Shown here: positions 53,665 to 63,915 of the stretch, one piece after another
Layout: each line of letters begins with the position of its first letter
Numbering within the stretch: the stretch's first letter is position 1
Source: Odontocerum albicorne
Lineage: Eukaryota; Arthropoda; Insecta; Trichoptera; Odontoceridae
Reading direction: 5' to 3'
Assembly (NCBI GenBank): GCA_949825065.1
Contig: OX463862.1
Coordinates: 13,573,592 to 13,637,591 of the forward strand
Length of the DNA: 64,000 nucleotides
Notes under the pieces: model-generated
Told to the model about the DNA's origin: nothing
Database searches by the model: none
The model's input: the letters and a program-made list of their open reading frames with translations, nothing else
Made by a program: the position numbers and the translations under genes

Positions 53665-53750
53665 ACAGAGGTGCATGGCAGTGTGGTAACGTACTGGCCT
53701 TTAAAGTCGTCGGTTCGAACCTCGCACTGTGTGACTCCCCTCATAAATTA
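53665..53750 (+). repeat. SINE-1 head
   Basis: tRNA-like GCATGGCAGTGTGGTAACGT with B box GGTTCGAACCTC, ending soon after CTCCCCTCATAA. Confidence 0.55.
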
Positions 53751-53754
53751 GAAG

Positions 53755-54090
53755 CCCTGTTCAAAAGTAAAGCGAGATTTTGTACAGAAATTAGATTATC
53801 TCGTCTAAGAAAATGAGCCGCGCAACGAGATTTTTTTTGTTTCCCCAAAAGTTAATGATTTCGTGTAAGAAAACGAACCGTTTTGTTTAAAAAAATATTC
53901 ATATACTCGAAATCCTATGGGGAGGGGGCGATCGTACCCATCGCGATTGAAATCAAACTAGTGTTAGAAAAACTAGTGTGCAAAACTAGTGTTTTACTAT
54001 AATACTGAAGAACTTTAGTATTATAGTTACCCTAGATTGATTTTAATTATTCTGAAGAATTACATTATTTGTCATTCTTTGCCATCAAAA
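53755..54090. other. No gene seen
   Basis: A decayed inner duplication (CGAGATTTTGTA/CGAGATTTTTTT; AAGAAAATGAGCCG/AAGAAAACGAACCG) is the only structure. Confidence 0.35.
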
Positions 54091-54094
54091 AATT

Positions 54095-54425
54095 TTCCAC
54101 GTATCACCTAGTGGCACGCGTACCATAGGTTTCCGACAGCTGCACTAGACTACACCTACTGTCACATATCGGGAGATCTACAAAGATTTCTTTGTAGTTC
54201 ATCTTCCTACGGTAAATTTTTTGCGGTTTTCTTACCAAATATGTTTTGTTACATATGTAGATGCGGGGAAGTAATGACCGCAGCCACCAGACTAACACAC
54301 AATACTTACACACAATTAGTTTATATTTATTTTGTAATATTATTATGCTGTCAATTATACTGGGTTCGAATCCTGAGGTGGAGCGTCGTTAATAAGAATC
54401 TGCTCTCAGAACCACGCTATATTAT
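54095..54425 (-). repeat. SINE-3, near full length
   Basis: The reverse complement begins with the tRNA-like head (B box GGATTCGAACCC at about 54366) and ends with the GATCTCCCGATATGTGA body at about 54160. Confidence 0.55.
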
Positions 54426-54853
54426 TTGTCTTTCTGTCGTTTGTCTTTCTATAATTATTTCTTGATTTGGTTTAATGCGATAAAGTATCAAAAAGTTCAC
54501 ATATTGTCAAACCAATATAATGTCCTAACTAATATATGCCATCGAAAACGTCCAACGACTTTCCGGTCAAAGACTGTCTTTACGCTCCAGCAGAGAATGT
54601 CTTTTGATTTTTCCAGTTCACCGCTCTTCATTTTTCATGTCGTCTTTTACTGTCTATGCCATAGTGTACCAAACTTTTTCGTCCCGTAAACCACTTGCCG
54701 ATTTTTTTTTGTTTTCAAAAACATGTACAATTTTTATTCATTCCTTTATTGAAAATACACAAAATGCAAGTATCGGTAAATATTTGACTTTGGAACGAAA
54801 CAAATCAAAACCTAGTAAAATTCTTACATAAAATGAATACACAAATAATACTG

Positions 54854-55063
54854 TTAATGAGAAGGATGCACCTGATGCTCTGATAGCAATGATTCAATAT
54901 TTGGCTTCAAATTAGTGAGGTATAGTCTTAAATCTCCACGTTCAGTGATTTGCACTCGATTTCGTTTTCTCGTAAGAAGATTGTCAACCGCCCTAAAACC
55001 TCTTTCCACGAGGTATGAAGATGGAAAAGCTAACAAAAACTGTTTTGCAATAGTCCATAATGC
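54854..55063 (-). pseudogene. hAT transposase C-terminal dimerisation region (ZBED/FAM200-like), left copy
   Basis: The minus strand reads AFPSSYLVERGFRAVDNLLT, RKRNRVQITERGDLRLYLTN and LKPNIESLLSEHQVHPSH to a stop. This matches the S-Y-L-V-E-R-G-F-S-x-V-x-x-L-L-T-x-K-R-N-R-L end shared by ZBED5, FAM200 and related hAT-derived proteins. All upstream catalytic sequence is absent. Confidence 0.8.
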
Positions 55064-55344
55064 AGGATAAGCAACAGGAATATCTTTCTAAAGATTCCCA
55101 AAGTGGTCCATATGGACCCCCAAGGGTCGATTTCCACTTGCAGGGGGTCTATATCAGCGAGAAAAAAAATGGGGGTGCACGAGATGTAAATGGGGGTCCA
55201 CGTGAGCGGATCCCATTTAGGCAGATCATCATCAATATTTAGGCGTTCCGTACATGTCTTATTACACTAACATAGATTGTGTGTACATAATACTTATATT
55301 AGACATAGAAAATACTTATATAAATAAATCGAATGTAAATCACT

Positions 55345-55433
55345 GAACGTGTAGATTTAAGACTATACCTCACTAATTTGAAGCCAAATATTAAACTATT
55401 TCTATCAGAGCATCAGGTGCATCCCTCTCATTA
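55345..55433 (+). pseudogene. hAT transposase C-terminus, right inverted copy
   Basis: The plus strand reads TERVDLRLYLTNLKPNIKLF and LSEHQVHPSH then a stop: the same peptide as the left copy with Gly to Val, Glu to Lys and Ser/Leu changes. Confidence 0.8.
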
Positions 55434-55759
55434 ACAGTATTATTTGTGTATTAATTTTATGTAAGAATTTTACTAGGTTTTGATTTGTTTCGTTCCAAAG
55501 TCAAATATTTACCGATACTTGCATTTTGTGTATTTTCATATTATTCAATGAATAAAAATTGTACATGTTTTTATTTTTTTACAATTGTCCACTCTACAAA
55601 AAATCTTATCAAGATGAACAGCACTCTGTCAGCTGTCAAAAACACATTTGAAGTTAATAAGTTTAGGAAATGTCAATATTAGGCAGGCAGGGGGTCTACG
55701 GAAAACAAAAAAAATCGGCAAGTGGTCTACGGGGTGAAAAACTTTGGTAAACTACAATC

Positions 55760-56170
55760 TAAACTGTCCACATCCAAAAATATTATTATTGATAAAAAAT
55801 AAAATTGATAAGAGTTTTTCTCGTTTTTTCAAAAGAAACAATTATGACAGATGACTGTGTTTCTCAAAGGAAACAATTATGCCGTTTTATGGGTTTCTCA
55901 AAGGAAACTATTTTTACGTTTTCTGCGTTTTTTTCAAAGAAAACGGTATCGCGGCTAGCCATGCGTTCAACATGATCATTTTAAAGATCTTAAGACACGA
56001 TACAATTTTACATCAACACATTCAAACCGTTTCTTCCGCCCAATTCATCGAAGCGCAATCAATTAATCCGTTGCGAACATTTCCTTGAGAGGAAAATTTA
56101 CCCAGCCTATTTTTAAGATTCCGTTCTTAGACTGTTATATAAACTCTTGTCAAATGATGTTTTTTTTTAT
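55760..56170. other. No gene supported
   Basis: It contains a three-fold TTTCTCAAAGGAAAC/TTTTTCAAAGAAAAC repeat at 55818-55945. Confidence 0.35.
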
Positions 56171-56174
56171 TTTT

Positions 56175-56275
56175 AAATTGAAATAGTCTCCGTGGCTTAG
56201 ATGGTAAGACGTATGTCTTCCTACCTGGGGAATACGGGTTTGATTCTTGTTGGCACTCAATTTTTACAAAAAAAA
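56175..56275 (+). repeat. SINE-2 head
   Basis: CTCCGTGGCTTAGATGGTAA and B box GGTTTGATTCTTG. The body is lost. Confidence 0.5.
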
Positions 56276-56424
56276 GACAAATCTCAGAGTTTGACTTCGA
56301 AGTTCAGAGAACTTTATAAATGCAGTACTTAGAGGTATGTGAATAATAAAACGTTAATTTATAGCGAAGTTTCAAGCCCTAAGAAAGAAAAGATTCGTTG
56401 AATATAATTCAATTATTTTTTTTT

Positions 56425-57010
56425 TGTTTGAAACGTTACATGCACGAGTACAACCTCCATCGTCTAGTTCAGGGGTCTCCATTTTTTTTAGCTTAAGGGC
56501 CACACTGACTCCTCCACTAAGTCTCAAGGGCCAATACCTAGCTAACTCATCATACCAACATACTGTAGTTTTGAATTACGCGCAAATTTTCGTATTGGGA
56601 CTACCCGGCGAGTGAGATATCTATGGCGCAGGGTGCGGGAGTGGACTCCGCTCCATTCTCATATCATTAATTACAGTTAAAATGTTCAATTTCATTATGT
56701 ATATCAGTTATTGTGTTTCTTAATTGGTCGTTAAATAAAAACATCTGATTATTATTTTGTACGATTTATTTACATTGTAAACTTTACAATGTAATCAAAA
56801 AAACTATGACGGGCCGGATTGGTGGTGCTCGCGGGCCGTAGTTTGGAGACCCCAAGTCTAGTTGATAAAACACCTGTTTTACAGCTTGGGGGTTGTGGGT
56901 TTGGTTTCAACTAAGTAATCACTTTTCAACGCCATTCTGGTCAGTTGAAAGTTATTGCTTCATGGTGATAAACCCTCCAATATGCAATATATACAAATAT
57001 AGTGTAATAA
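56425..57010 (+). repeat. SINE-2-like copy split by a hAT MITE
   Basis: CATCGTCTAGTT (56459) continues after the insert as GATAAAACACCTGTTTTACA with B box GGGTTTGGTTTC. The body has TTCTGGTCAGTTGAAAG and a tail near 57010. Confidence 0.55.
56470..56855. mobile_element. hAT MITE, 386 bp, perfect 8-bp target duplication
   Basis: GTCTAGTT flanks both sides (56462-56469, 56856-56863). Ends CAGGGGTCTCCA and GTTTGGAGACCCC. About 90% similar by eye to 50585-51045, which is longer by an internal segment. Confidence 0.88.
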
Positions 57011-57024
57011 AATATAATAATGTA

Positions 57025-57275
57025 CAGTACCCGGCTGTAAGTAATACACATCGGGCTTAATAAATTGAGAGTCGGCCATCATCGGTTAACTTCGGCTTTG
57101 TAGAGCGTCGTCTCACCGAGCGACCGCACCCTAGATCGCTTGACAATGACTGACAAATCGCGACGGAACACGTGTATGAATGACGGAGACGACGCTCTAC
57201 AAAGCCGAAGTTAGCCGATTATGGCCGACAGTCTCCTTCTTAAGCCCGATGTGTATTACTTACCGCCGGGTACTT
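57025..57275. mobile_element. TA-MITE, complete copy, ~250 bp
   Basis: It starts CAGTACCCGGCTGTAAGTAA after TA. The right arm is its inverse through ACTTACCGCCGGGTACT, then the end changes into a T run. Inverted arms of about 100 bp include GGCTTTGTAGAGCGTCGTCT. Confidence 0.8.
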
Positions 57276-57456
57276 TTTTTTTGTAACACTGCTGCTGATG
57301 TCATTGAATAATTTCTTAAAACTAATAAAAAAATATATGAAAATTAATTGAGACTTTCAAAGTTGTTATTTGACGTCATTAGAAAAAATGTTTTTGTAAA
57401 TGATGTGTTAGATTTTTGAGTACAGTTCTCTACGGTCCGTAACAAAGATTAATGTA

Positions 57457-57471
57457 CAGTACCCGGCGGTA
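57457..57471. mobile_element. TA-MITE end, solo
   Basis: CAGTACCCGGCGGTA only, preceded by TA. An RTE fragment follows. Confidence 0.5.
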
Positions 57472-57491
57472 GTATATCCGGTAGGTCTTTT

Positions 57492-57900
57492 TTAGTATAT
57501 CCCAACACGCATTTTCTCCATGCCCCTTTGTGCGGTTTGGAGCTTTTGTGTGTTCTTTACTGTGAGCGTCCATGTCTCGCAACCATACGTAAGTACTGGG
57601 AGAATACACTGGTTGTGGAGCCTTCGCTTCAATGATATTGGGCGATTACTTTTAAAGATGTTGTTTAAGCGTCCAAATGAGATCCATGATAGTTTTGTTC
57701 TTTGTGCTATTTCCTCCGATATACCACCTACAAAGGAAATAAGTTGGCCCAGATACACATATTCCTGGACAAATTCTAGTGGCTTTCCATCTACGTTTAT
57801 TGGTTTTGGGGCAGCAAAGCTGTTCATTATATATTTGGTTTATGATATATTCATTTTTAAACTAACTTCTTTACTGACCTCTGCCAATGCTTGCAGTTAC
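57492..57900 (-). pseudogene. RTE-like reverse transcriptase, second copy of the 45360 family
   Basis: The minus strand reads LQALAEVSKEVSLKMNISQT, then VDGKPLEFVQEYVYLGQLIS, FVGGISEEIAQRTKLSWISF and HNQCILPVLTYGCETWTLTV. SLKMNxxxTK and YVYLGQ are the RTE thumb motifs. About 90% alike to 45684-46030 at protein level by eye. Confidence 0.82.
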
Positions 57901-58019
57901 ATATATTTCATATTTTCTACATTCGTACGTACACCTTCTCATACAACGCCTATGATTTTTCTGACTTTCTACGTTTCTCTCTTTCTAAATGTATTTTCCT
58001 TAACCCAACCATACTTCCC

Positions 58020-58400
58020 TTGATTTTCCTCTTCCGCATCTTCCACTAAGCACTGTATATTAATTTCTTATGGTTTGGCTCATGATGTCGACATTTACCA
58101 TATAACCTTTACAAACCCTATTAGTACCTTAAGGCAACTCTTGGTCCACTTGTTTTATAATTCACCCAAAGAAATTAAGAATAGAACAACGATAGGCATT
58201 TTGAGCAATCAGCAAATATTTATATGAACGCCTATAGGCGTTTTCAGCACTGAACGTGTTAATATAAGTTTTATACAAATTTGTCACAGTTTCTTCAAAT
58301 AAGGGAGACACGTGATATCGTTATTTCAATTTAAAGTTTGGTGCATATGAGGTCCGATTCTGAATTCAAATCACAACAAATGAAATGTTATCTATAAATA
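58020..58400. other. No feature seen
   Basis: A+T-rich. Confidence 0.35.
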
Positions 58401-58406
58401 TTTAGA

Positions 58407-58979
58407 CATTGTAATTTGTTTTATCAATCATTATTTATTCCACTTTTTGTAACGGTATAACCCTACCGGTTTCAAGGCTTTCACCTAATCTTCAGGGGAG
58501 CACAAACAAGACTGAATTATGTTCGAACTGGTACCTATATACGCGATTTTAACGGTTGGGGATATTTGAGTTGGGGGGCTGAGGGTGGCATGGGCGATTT
58601 TGGCCAGCAGCGGAGAATTTTTTGGAATATATGTGTTTACCAGATGTACGCCTCGATGTAGTCACTTAGAAATTTCTAGGGTATCTAGACAGATTAGAGG
58701 TCCTAGAAATTTCTAAGTCAGTACATCGAAGCGAACATCTGCTAAACACATATATCCCAAAAATCTCTCCGCTGCTGGCCGAGATCGTTCCATGCCTCCC
58801 TCAGCCGTTAAAATACCAAATGTTCCCAACCGTTAAAAGCGTGTATATCTGTACCAGTTCGAACACAATTCAATTATGTGTGTGCTCCCCTTAAGATGAT
58901 GTGAAAGCCTTGAAACCGGTAGGGTTATACCGTTACAAAAAGGGGAATAAACAATGTTTGATAAAACAAATTACAATGT
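58407..58979. repeat. 573-bp near-perfect palindrome (foldback element)
   Basis: Arms of about 280 bp mirror around 58693 (ACATTGTAATTTGTTTTATC at the left; its inverse at the right end). Landmarks mirrored include TTTTTGTAACGGTATAACCC, CCAGCAGCGGAGA and CCTAGAAATTTCTAAGT. Mismatches are scattered single bases and short gaps. No reading frame or transposase. Confidence 0.92.
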
Positions 58980-59680
58980 CTTTAAACCTCCACAACGTTA
59001 ATGCCTTAACTATAAACAATATATAAGTATTTAGTATTAGGAGTAGACTATGAATTGGGGACGTAGTTTAAAGCCAAAAAAATAATGTTTTAAGTATAAA
59101 TACAAGTAACATAGAACGACAAAAAAAAACAAATCGGTAATAAAAATTGATGTCGAAGAAAAATTACTAAACGATAAAATTTTATCTGAAAAATAAACCA
59201 TAACAAAGGCAAATACTTGTATTAAATTCAAATCATTCTCGAGATATTATTTGGAGACAAGTTTTGCGAGATATAGTATAGAACAAAAAAAAAACAACTT
59301 TCGTGTTTTTTGTCTAAAATGCGCGAATGTCGGTCATCGGTGAAGTTCTTGCAGAAAGATAAATTAATGTGCCCCACATTTATTGGACGGAATTGTTCAC
59401 AGTTCGCATTCGCGTTCATTTCCTATGTTGGTAGAATCTTTGCAGCGTTTTTGCGTCAAATTTAAGTGTTGCAATCACTCACCGCATTAATTTTTAATAA
59501 CCTCATTCATACATATTTGAATTATATTTAGTATTGTCGATTAGTAAAAATAAGATTTTTTTTTTAAATTTAGTGCTCTCTCGAATACTGGCCGCTAACT
59601 CTTATATATTAATCCAGTCAAGTGATGTCCGCTAGTATCAAGTGATATATGTTATATTAGTTATAATGAAAGATTGTTTA
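58980..59680. other. Flank of the foldback repeat, then no feature
   Basis: 58980-59030 is shared, reversed, with 22325-22378, so the repeat family extends beyond the palindrome. The rest is A+T-rich. Confidence 0.4.
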
Positions 59681-59682
59681 TA

Positions 59683-60280
59683 TTAACCTTTCCCTTCCTG
59701 TGCTAAAAAAATCCGCGCGTTCCGGTGCTGTGTATTCAATACACATGTAAAAATGAGCGATTTAAAATCGGAAAAATAAGAATATTCATAGCCAATCGCT
59801 TAAATTAATTAAATTTGAAGTCAAAAATGATAATAATTGAAATTTAATTGCTGAAAACATGAAAAAACCATCGGCCAACGTTCACAAAACGGGCGAAGCG
59901 ACCACCTCAAACGAGAGCCCGCGAGCTACTGAAGCGAGAGAACTGAGATTCTATTTCTTGCGTTCCCATATACCGAAGTAGAGTGAGACGTGAATAGCGT
60001 CGCTTCCTCACCCATAGCGTTTTTTTAGAATCAATATACCTACGTCATACACTGGCACACGTTTGATTGTATTGGTGAATTTATTCCCGATTTTCACAAA
60101 ATATCTCTGATGTGGCCGATAAGTGCTAATTATTATTAATATTATTTTTTAATTCAATGCGTAAATGTATTACGGAGGAATATCTAAAATCTGAACCCAG
60201 TATTTATTATATTTATAGAGATATTAAAGTTTTTAGAAGCAATGTGTACTAGTTACACATCACAGGGAAGGAAGGGTTAA
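59683..60280. mobile_element. piggyBac-like MITE, 598 bp
   Basis: TTAA at 59683-59686 and 60277-60280. Ends CCTTTCCCTTCCTGTG and CACAGGGAAGGAAGGG. The cleanest full copy of the family in the window. Confidence 0.88.
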
Positions 60281-60710
60281 ACAAGATTTATTTGAGACTC
60301 GAAACGGTTATGACAAAATACTAGTGACAGGAGACAACATGGCTGCCGTGTCGACTAGTGATGTAACACGTAACATCCCTTTCTTTGAGATTAAATAATA
60401 TTAAGCTAACATACTAGAGCTTCTATTAATTTAATTCAAAACGAAGTGTTACTAAGCCACTTCATGGGATCTCGTTAGTATCACTTCCACATCATGGAAA
60501 AGAGTGCAAACGGCAGTAAGTCATGTACAGATGTGCACTTATCTTTTTTTGACCGGGAGACAATTAGTACTAACTGAAGAATATTGTACCTTAATCTGAG
60601 TAAATGTGTTATTGTCTATAGTTCTTTCTATAGTATATACAAAGAAAAGTGTAATAGGGAAAAATATCGCAATATAAATATATAAATACAATCATTCTGT
60701 TTATCTATGG
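60281..60710. other. No feature seen
   Basis: No coding signal. Confidence 0.35.
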
Positions 60711-60712
60711 CA

Positions 60713-60912
60713 GCATTTTTCACCCGGGGTTCCCCGGAACACCTAAAGTTCCACGAAAAGTCGCTAGGGGTTCCGCGAGAAATTGTGATAAATAGGCTAA
60801 TCATATGTAAATGTATTTTTGAGAGATATTTGTTTATAAAAACATTTAATATTTTTATGAGGGGGTTCCCTGTGACATAAATATTATTTCAAGGGTTCCG
60901 CAAGGGTAAGGA
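60713..60912. mobile_element. Possible hAT-like MITE
   Basis: CACCCGGGGTTCCCCGGAAC at the left and CAAGGGTTCCGCAAGGG at the right resemble hAT MITE ends with GGGGTTCCGCG motifs. No target duplication could be seen because a minisatellite begins at the right edge. Confidence 0.35.
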
Positions 60913-60913
60913 T

Positions 60914-61290
60914 GTTAGTCAAATATATCAGATCTTCAGATGCTGTTAGTCAAATATATCCGATCTTCAGATGTTGGTAGTCAAATATATCAGATCTTCA
61001 GATGCTGGTAGTCAAATATATCAGATCTTCAGATGCTGGTAGTCAAATATATCCGATCTTCAGATGCTGGTAGTCAAATATATCAGATATTCAGATGCTG
61101 GTAGTCAAATATATCCGATCTTCAGATGCTGGTAGTCAAATATATCCGATCTTCAGATGCTGGTAGTCAAATATATCAGATATTCATATGCTGGTAGTCA
61201 AATATATCAGATCTTCAGATGCCGGTAGTCAAATATATCAGATCTTCAGATGCTGGTAGTCAAATATATCAGATCTTCAGATGCTGATAG
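60914..61290. repeat. 31-bp minisatellite, about 12 copies
   Basis: The unit starts TAGTCAAATATATCAGATCT and ends TCAGATGCTGG. Variants alternate at one site (ATCAGATC / ATCCGATC / ATCAGATA). Confidence 0.95.
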
Positions 61291-61296
61291 TTAATT

Positions 61297-61325
61297 AAAA
61301 AAAACCGCCCCTTTTGAAAGACTCT
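61297..61325 (-). mobile_element. Family F terminal repeat scrap
   Basis: Contains ACCGCCCCTTTTGAAAGAC, a decayed form of the family F end. Confidence 0.35.
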
Positions 61326-61430
61326 TTAGAACGAATGAATGAAGAAAGACTTACAAAACAAATATGCAGTACAAATGTGAGTGAAAGACGTGGTAGAGGA
61401 AGACTAAAGAAAGTTTGGTTGTCATACATA
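61325..61430 (+). pseudogene. RTE-like C-terminal scrap
   Basis: Reads ERMNEERLTKQICSTNVSER, then RGRGRLKKVWL. Same position as 39530-39600. Confidence 0.55.
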
Positions 61431-61499
61431 ATATTATATTATTATTCACCCATCTCAATTTACTTTACTTAAAAAACCTGGTTTATTTGATCCAGTCAC

Positions 61500-61655
61500 G
61501 TTTTTCTTGATCTAACTATTTCACATACACCTTGCACTATACTTACTTAGTCGTTTTTTAGTTGTTCATTATCTTCACATGTCCAAACCATCTTAACGCT
61601 CCTTTCTCAATCTTGCTTAAAACGTTTAATTTATCCAGATATTCATTTCTGATGT
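61500..61655 (-). pseudogene. RTE-like C-terminal scrap, opposite orientation
   Basis: Reads RNEYLDKLNVLSKIEKGALR and WFGHVKIMNN. It overlaps the protein region of the plus-strand scrap and is oriented head to head with it. Confidence 0.5.
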
Positions 61656-61824
61656 CTTCATATCGCTTTCTTTTGTACATTAATCCACGATATTTCGCCT
61701 TTTTTTGTGCATTAATTCACAATATGGGGAGGCAAAAGTTGTGTCTTTAGATAAAAATGTTTGGAGATTTGTTTTCTCTGCCTATCCCACAAGGAACAAG
61801 AGATAATCATTAATATATATGTCC

Positions 61825-61950
61825 TCAGTGAGATACAGGCAAAAGCCTAGTTTACTGGGGATATGACAAATGAAGGGCAACGAACCCAGATACATTAAAA
61901 TTGTGTATCCAAATTAAATTACGTGTTGTTTTTTCACAAATTGTGTACCT
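61825..61950. repeat. Repeat B copy
   Basis: GAGATACAGGCAAAAGCCTA and ATGACAAATGAAGGGCAAC. Confidence 0.65.
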
Positions 61951-61954
61951 ACTA

Positions 61955-62373
61955 GGCGTATCCAGAAAGTAGGTGTACTGAGGCTCTCACGACCGGATGG
62001 ATTTTATTTTCGACATGTTGGCTACACTTCCGTGTAGCCTGACCCTTCCCCTCCGCAACGAGACCGGTTCGAGGTCAGTACGTTGAGAAGTGTCGACGCG
62101 ACAACACGTTTCGTGAAAAATGTCAATCCAATCTCCCGCCAAGTGCGAAATAAATAATGCCGGGCAAGAGTTTTTGAAGCGCTGCAAACTCCATGGAGAT
62201 GAATTTCTCCGCTCCATCGTTACTGGAGATGAAACTTGGGTTGCACACTACACGCCTGAAACCAAAAGGCAGTCTCAACAGTGGCGTCACACCTCTTCAT
62301 CCTCCACCAAAAAGTTTAACCTACAAAAATTTAACCTACAAAAATTCAGTACACTTACTTTCTGGATATGCCT
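61955..62373 (+). mobile_element. Mariner-superfamily element, internally deleted (~420 bp)
   Basis: Inverted ends GGCGTATCCAGAAAGTAGGT and, reversed, GGCATATCCAGAAAGTAAGT with TA near both sides. Inside, the plus strand encodes FLRSIVTGDETWVAHYTPET and KRQSQQWRHTSSS, the block around the first catalytic aspartate (GDETW). The other catalytic parts are missing. Confidence 0.75.
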
Positions 62374-62439
62374 CGTATATATTTCTTATTAAAATAAATA
62401 AATAAAATATATTCTAACTGGAAATGAACTAACAATCTC

Positions 62440-62490
62440 CGGGCTGGAAGTCAGGCGTCTTACCAATTAGGCTACGGCGGTCGTCTACGT
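62440..62490 (-). repeat. SINE-2-like tRNA head, solo
   Basis: The reverse complement reads CCGCCGTAGCCTAATTGGTA and AAGACGCCTGACTTCC, an A-box-like start. No intact tRNA fold with a 3' half was found. Confidence 0.35.
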
Positions 62491-62499
62491 CATACTTTC

Positions 62500-63050
62500 G
62501 GACTCTTTTACATCAAAACCTTGTGCATCATAACGCTTGTTTACTATCTATTTTAATTATTTGTTTCTTAACAAGTTTGATTTCTCAATTTCACCTTATT
62601 TGTACATTATTAAATATCTTCTAAACAAGAACAATATAAATTAATTTTTCTTATTTGAGGGTTCAGATGAATGCAGGAGTTTCACAAAAAACAAATTGAA
62701 TATCTTTCAACAAATTGATGTGAGTTTGACGTTTGAAGCGATTTGCAGACAGAAATTGATAAATTTCTAGTTTATGGTCCATCAGTTCTGATTGTTAAAT
62801 TATTACACGGTCTTGTCGTCGAGCGAGAGATGATGACTCACCTGCTTAATGTAATAATACACCTCCAACAGAAGAACGTAATCAGAATTGTCCGCCATGT
62901 TTTACCACCTGAGAACTTTCTCCGGCGCCTTTCGGATACACATTTTTAGCTATACGATCGAGTCACTAAAATACAGAAGCACGCTTTTTTATTAAAATGA
63001 GATCAGTTTTATTTGATTTTCTTTAAAATTTCTCGGAAATCGTAATACTT
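62500..63050. other. No gene supported
   Basis: A 68-codon plus frame (62743-62949) has no recognised domain. Confidence 0.3.
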
Positions 63051-63055
63051 TTTTT

Positions 63056-63430
63056 GTAAAGTGACTTAATTTTGCTTATTTTCTAACTTATCTATGGCGC
63101 TTGATCTGGACATAAAGGCGGGAAATCGAAATTTGAATTTTCGGAATTATTTGCCATGCGTGAAAATAAATTGTACTTGATATTAGCATATATATATGTA
63201 CACAAATGTATTTTGAACCTTCTAAAGCGTGTATGAATAATATTCACCCGATCTTTTATAAAATTTTACCATACTGAATTCCATATTTATTTTATTTTAT
63301 TTGACGTGACACGATTTTTTTTATGTTGCTAAATTTTTCAGTTTTGTATCAAATCTATGGCATCAGTACATAAAGGCAAGAATTTGAATTCCGAATATTT
63401 ATGTTAAGTTGCCATGCGTGAAAATATTTT
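63056..63430. repeat. Diverged direct duplication of ~115 bp
   Basis: 63056-63170 and 63300-63430 share, in order, GTGAC, TATCTATGGC or AATCTATGGC, GACATAAAGGC/TACATAAAGGC, AATTTGAATT and TTGCCATGCGTGAAAATA. Confidence 0.5.
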
Positions 63431-63789
63431 ATCTTTCATTTTTATGTAACGAAAAATTGATAATTTCTTGTGCGTGGCTTAAGATTTTAATATTTTTCAA
63501 ATAAATTCACATGAATCGCGATTTCTTTATGAAAATTTTCATTGTTAAAAAAATACTTAGATCCAATATATATTTTTATGGAATGTTCTAAAGGAATTAA
63601 TCTCGTTTTTATTTAATTTGTCCGTGTAGTTAGTTTTACACGTATATTTAAAATAAAGATTAATTGAATTTAAAGCGTAAATAAAGGATAATCCACATTC
63701 TTCCACGTATATATTTTTCTAACTGTAATCAAATAATTGCATTAAATGTATCCAGTAAAAATCGAACGTAATCAAATAAAATTACATTA

Positions 63790-63915
63790 AATGAATCGAA
63801 TAAAATTACGTCAAACATAAGAGAGATTGAATAGAATTACGTCAAATATGTATAAGAGAGATTGAATAAAATTACGTCAAATATAAGAGAGATTGAATAA
63901 AATTATATCGAATAT
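63790..63915. repeat. ~35-bp tandem repeat, about four copies
   Basis: The unit holds GAATAAAATTACGTCAAATA and TAAGAGAGATT with a one-unit variant carrying an extra TG. Confidence 0.8.

Larger units (their letters stand above)
54662..55754. mobile_element. hAT element with inverted duplication of its 3' end
   Basis: Termini TAGTGTACCAAACTTTTTCG and, reversed, TAGTTTACCAAAGTTTTTCA continue into arms of about 300 bp (54662-54965) and 415 bp (55338-55754) that are inverted copies. Both arms encode the end of a hAT transposase, one on each strand. The centre (55040-55335) carries a further hAT-like terminal motif (CCCAAAGTGGTCCATATGGA). Confidence 0.75.

Noticed and set aside
57520..58023. 167-codon plus-strand frame
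   Set aside because: Antisense shadow of the RTE reverse transcriptase on the minus strand.
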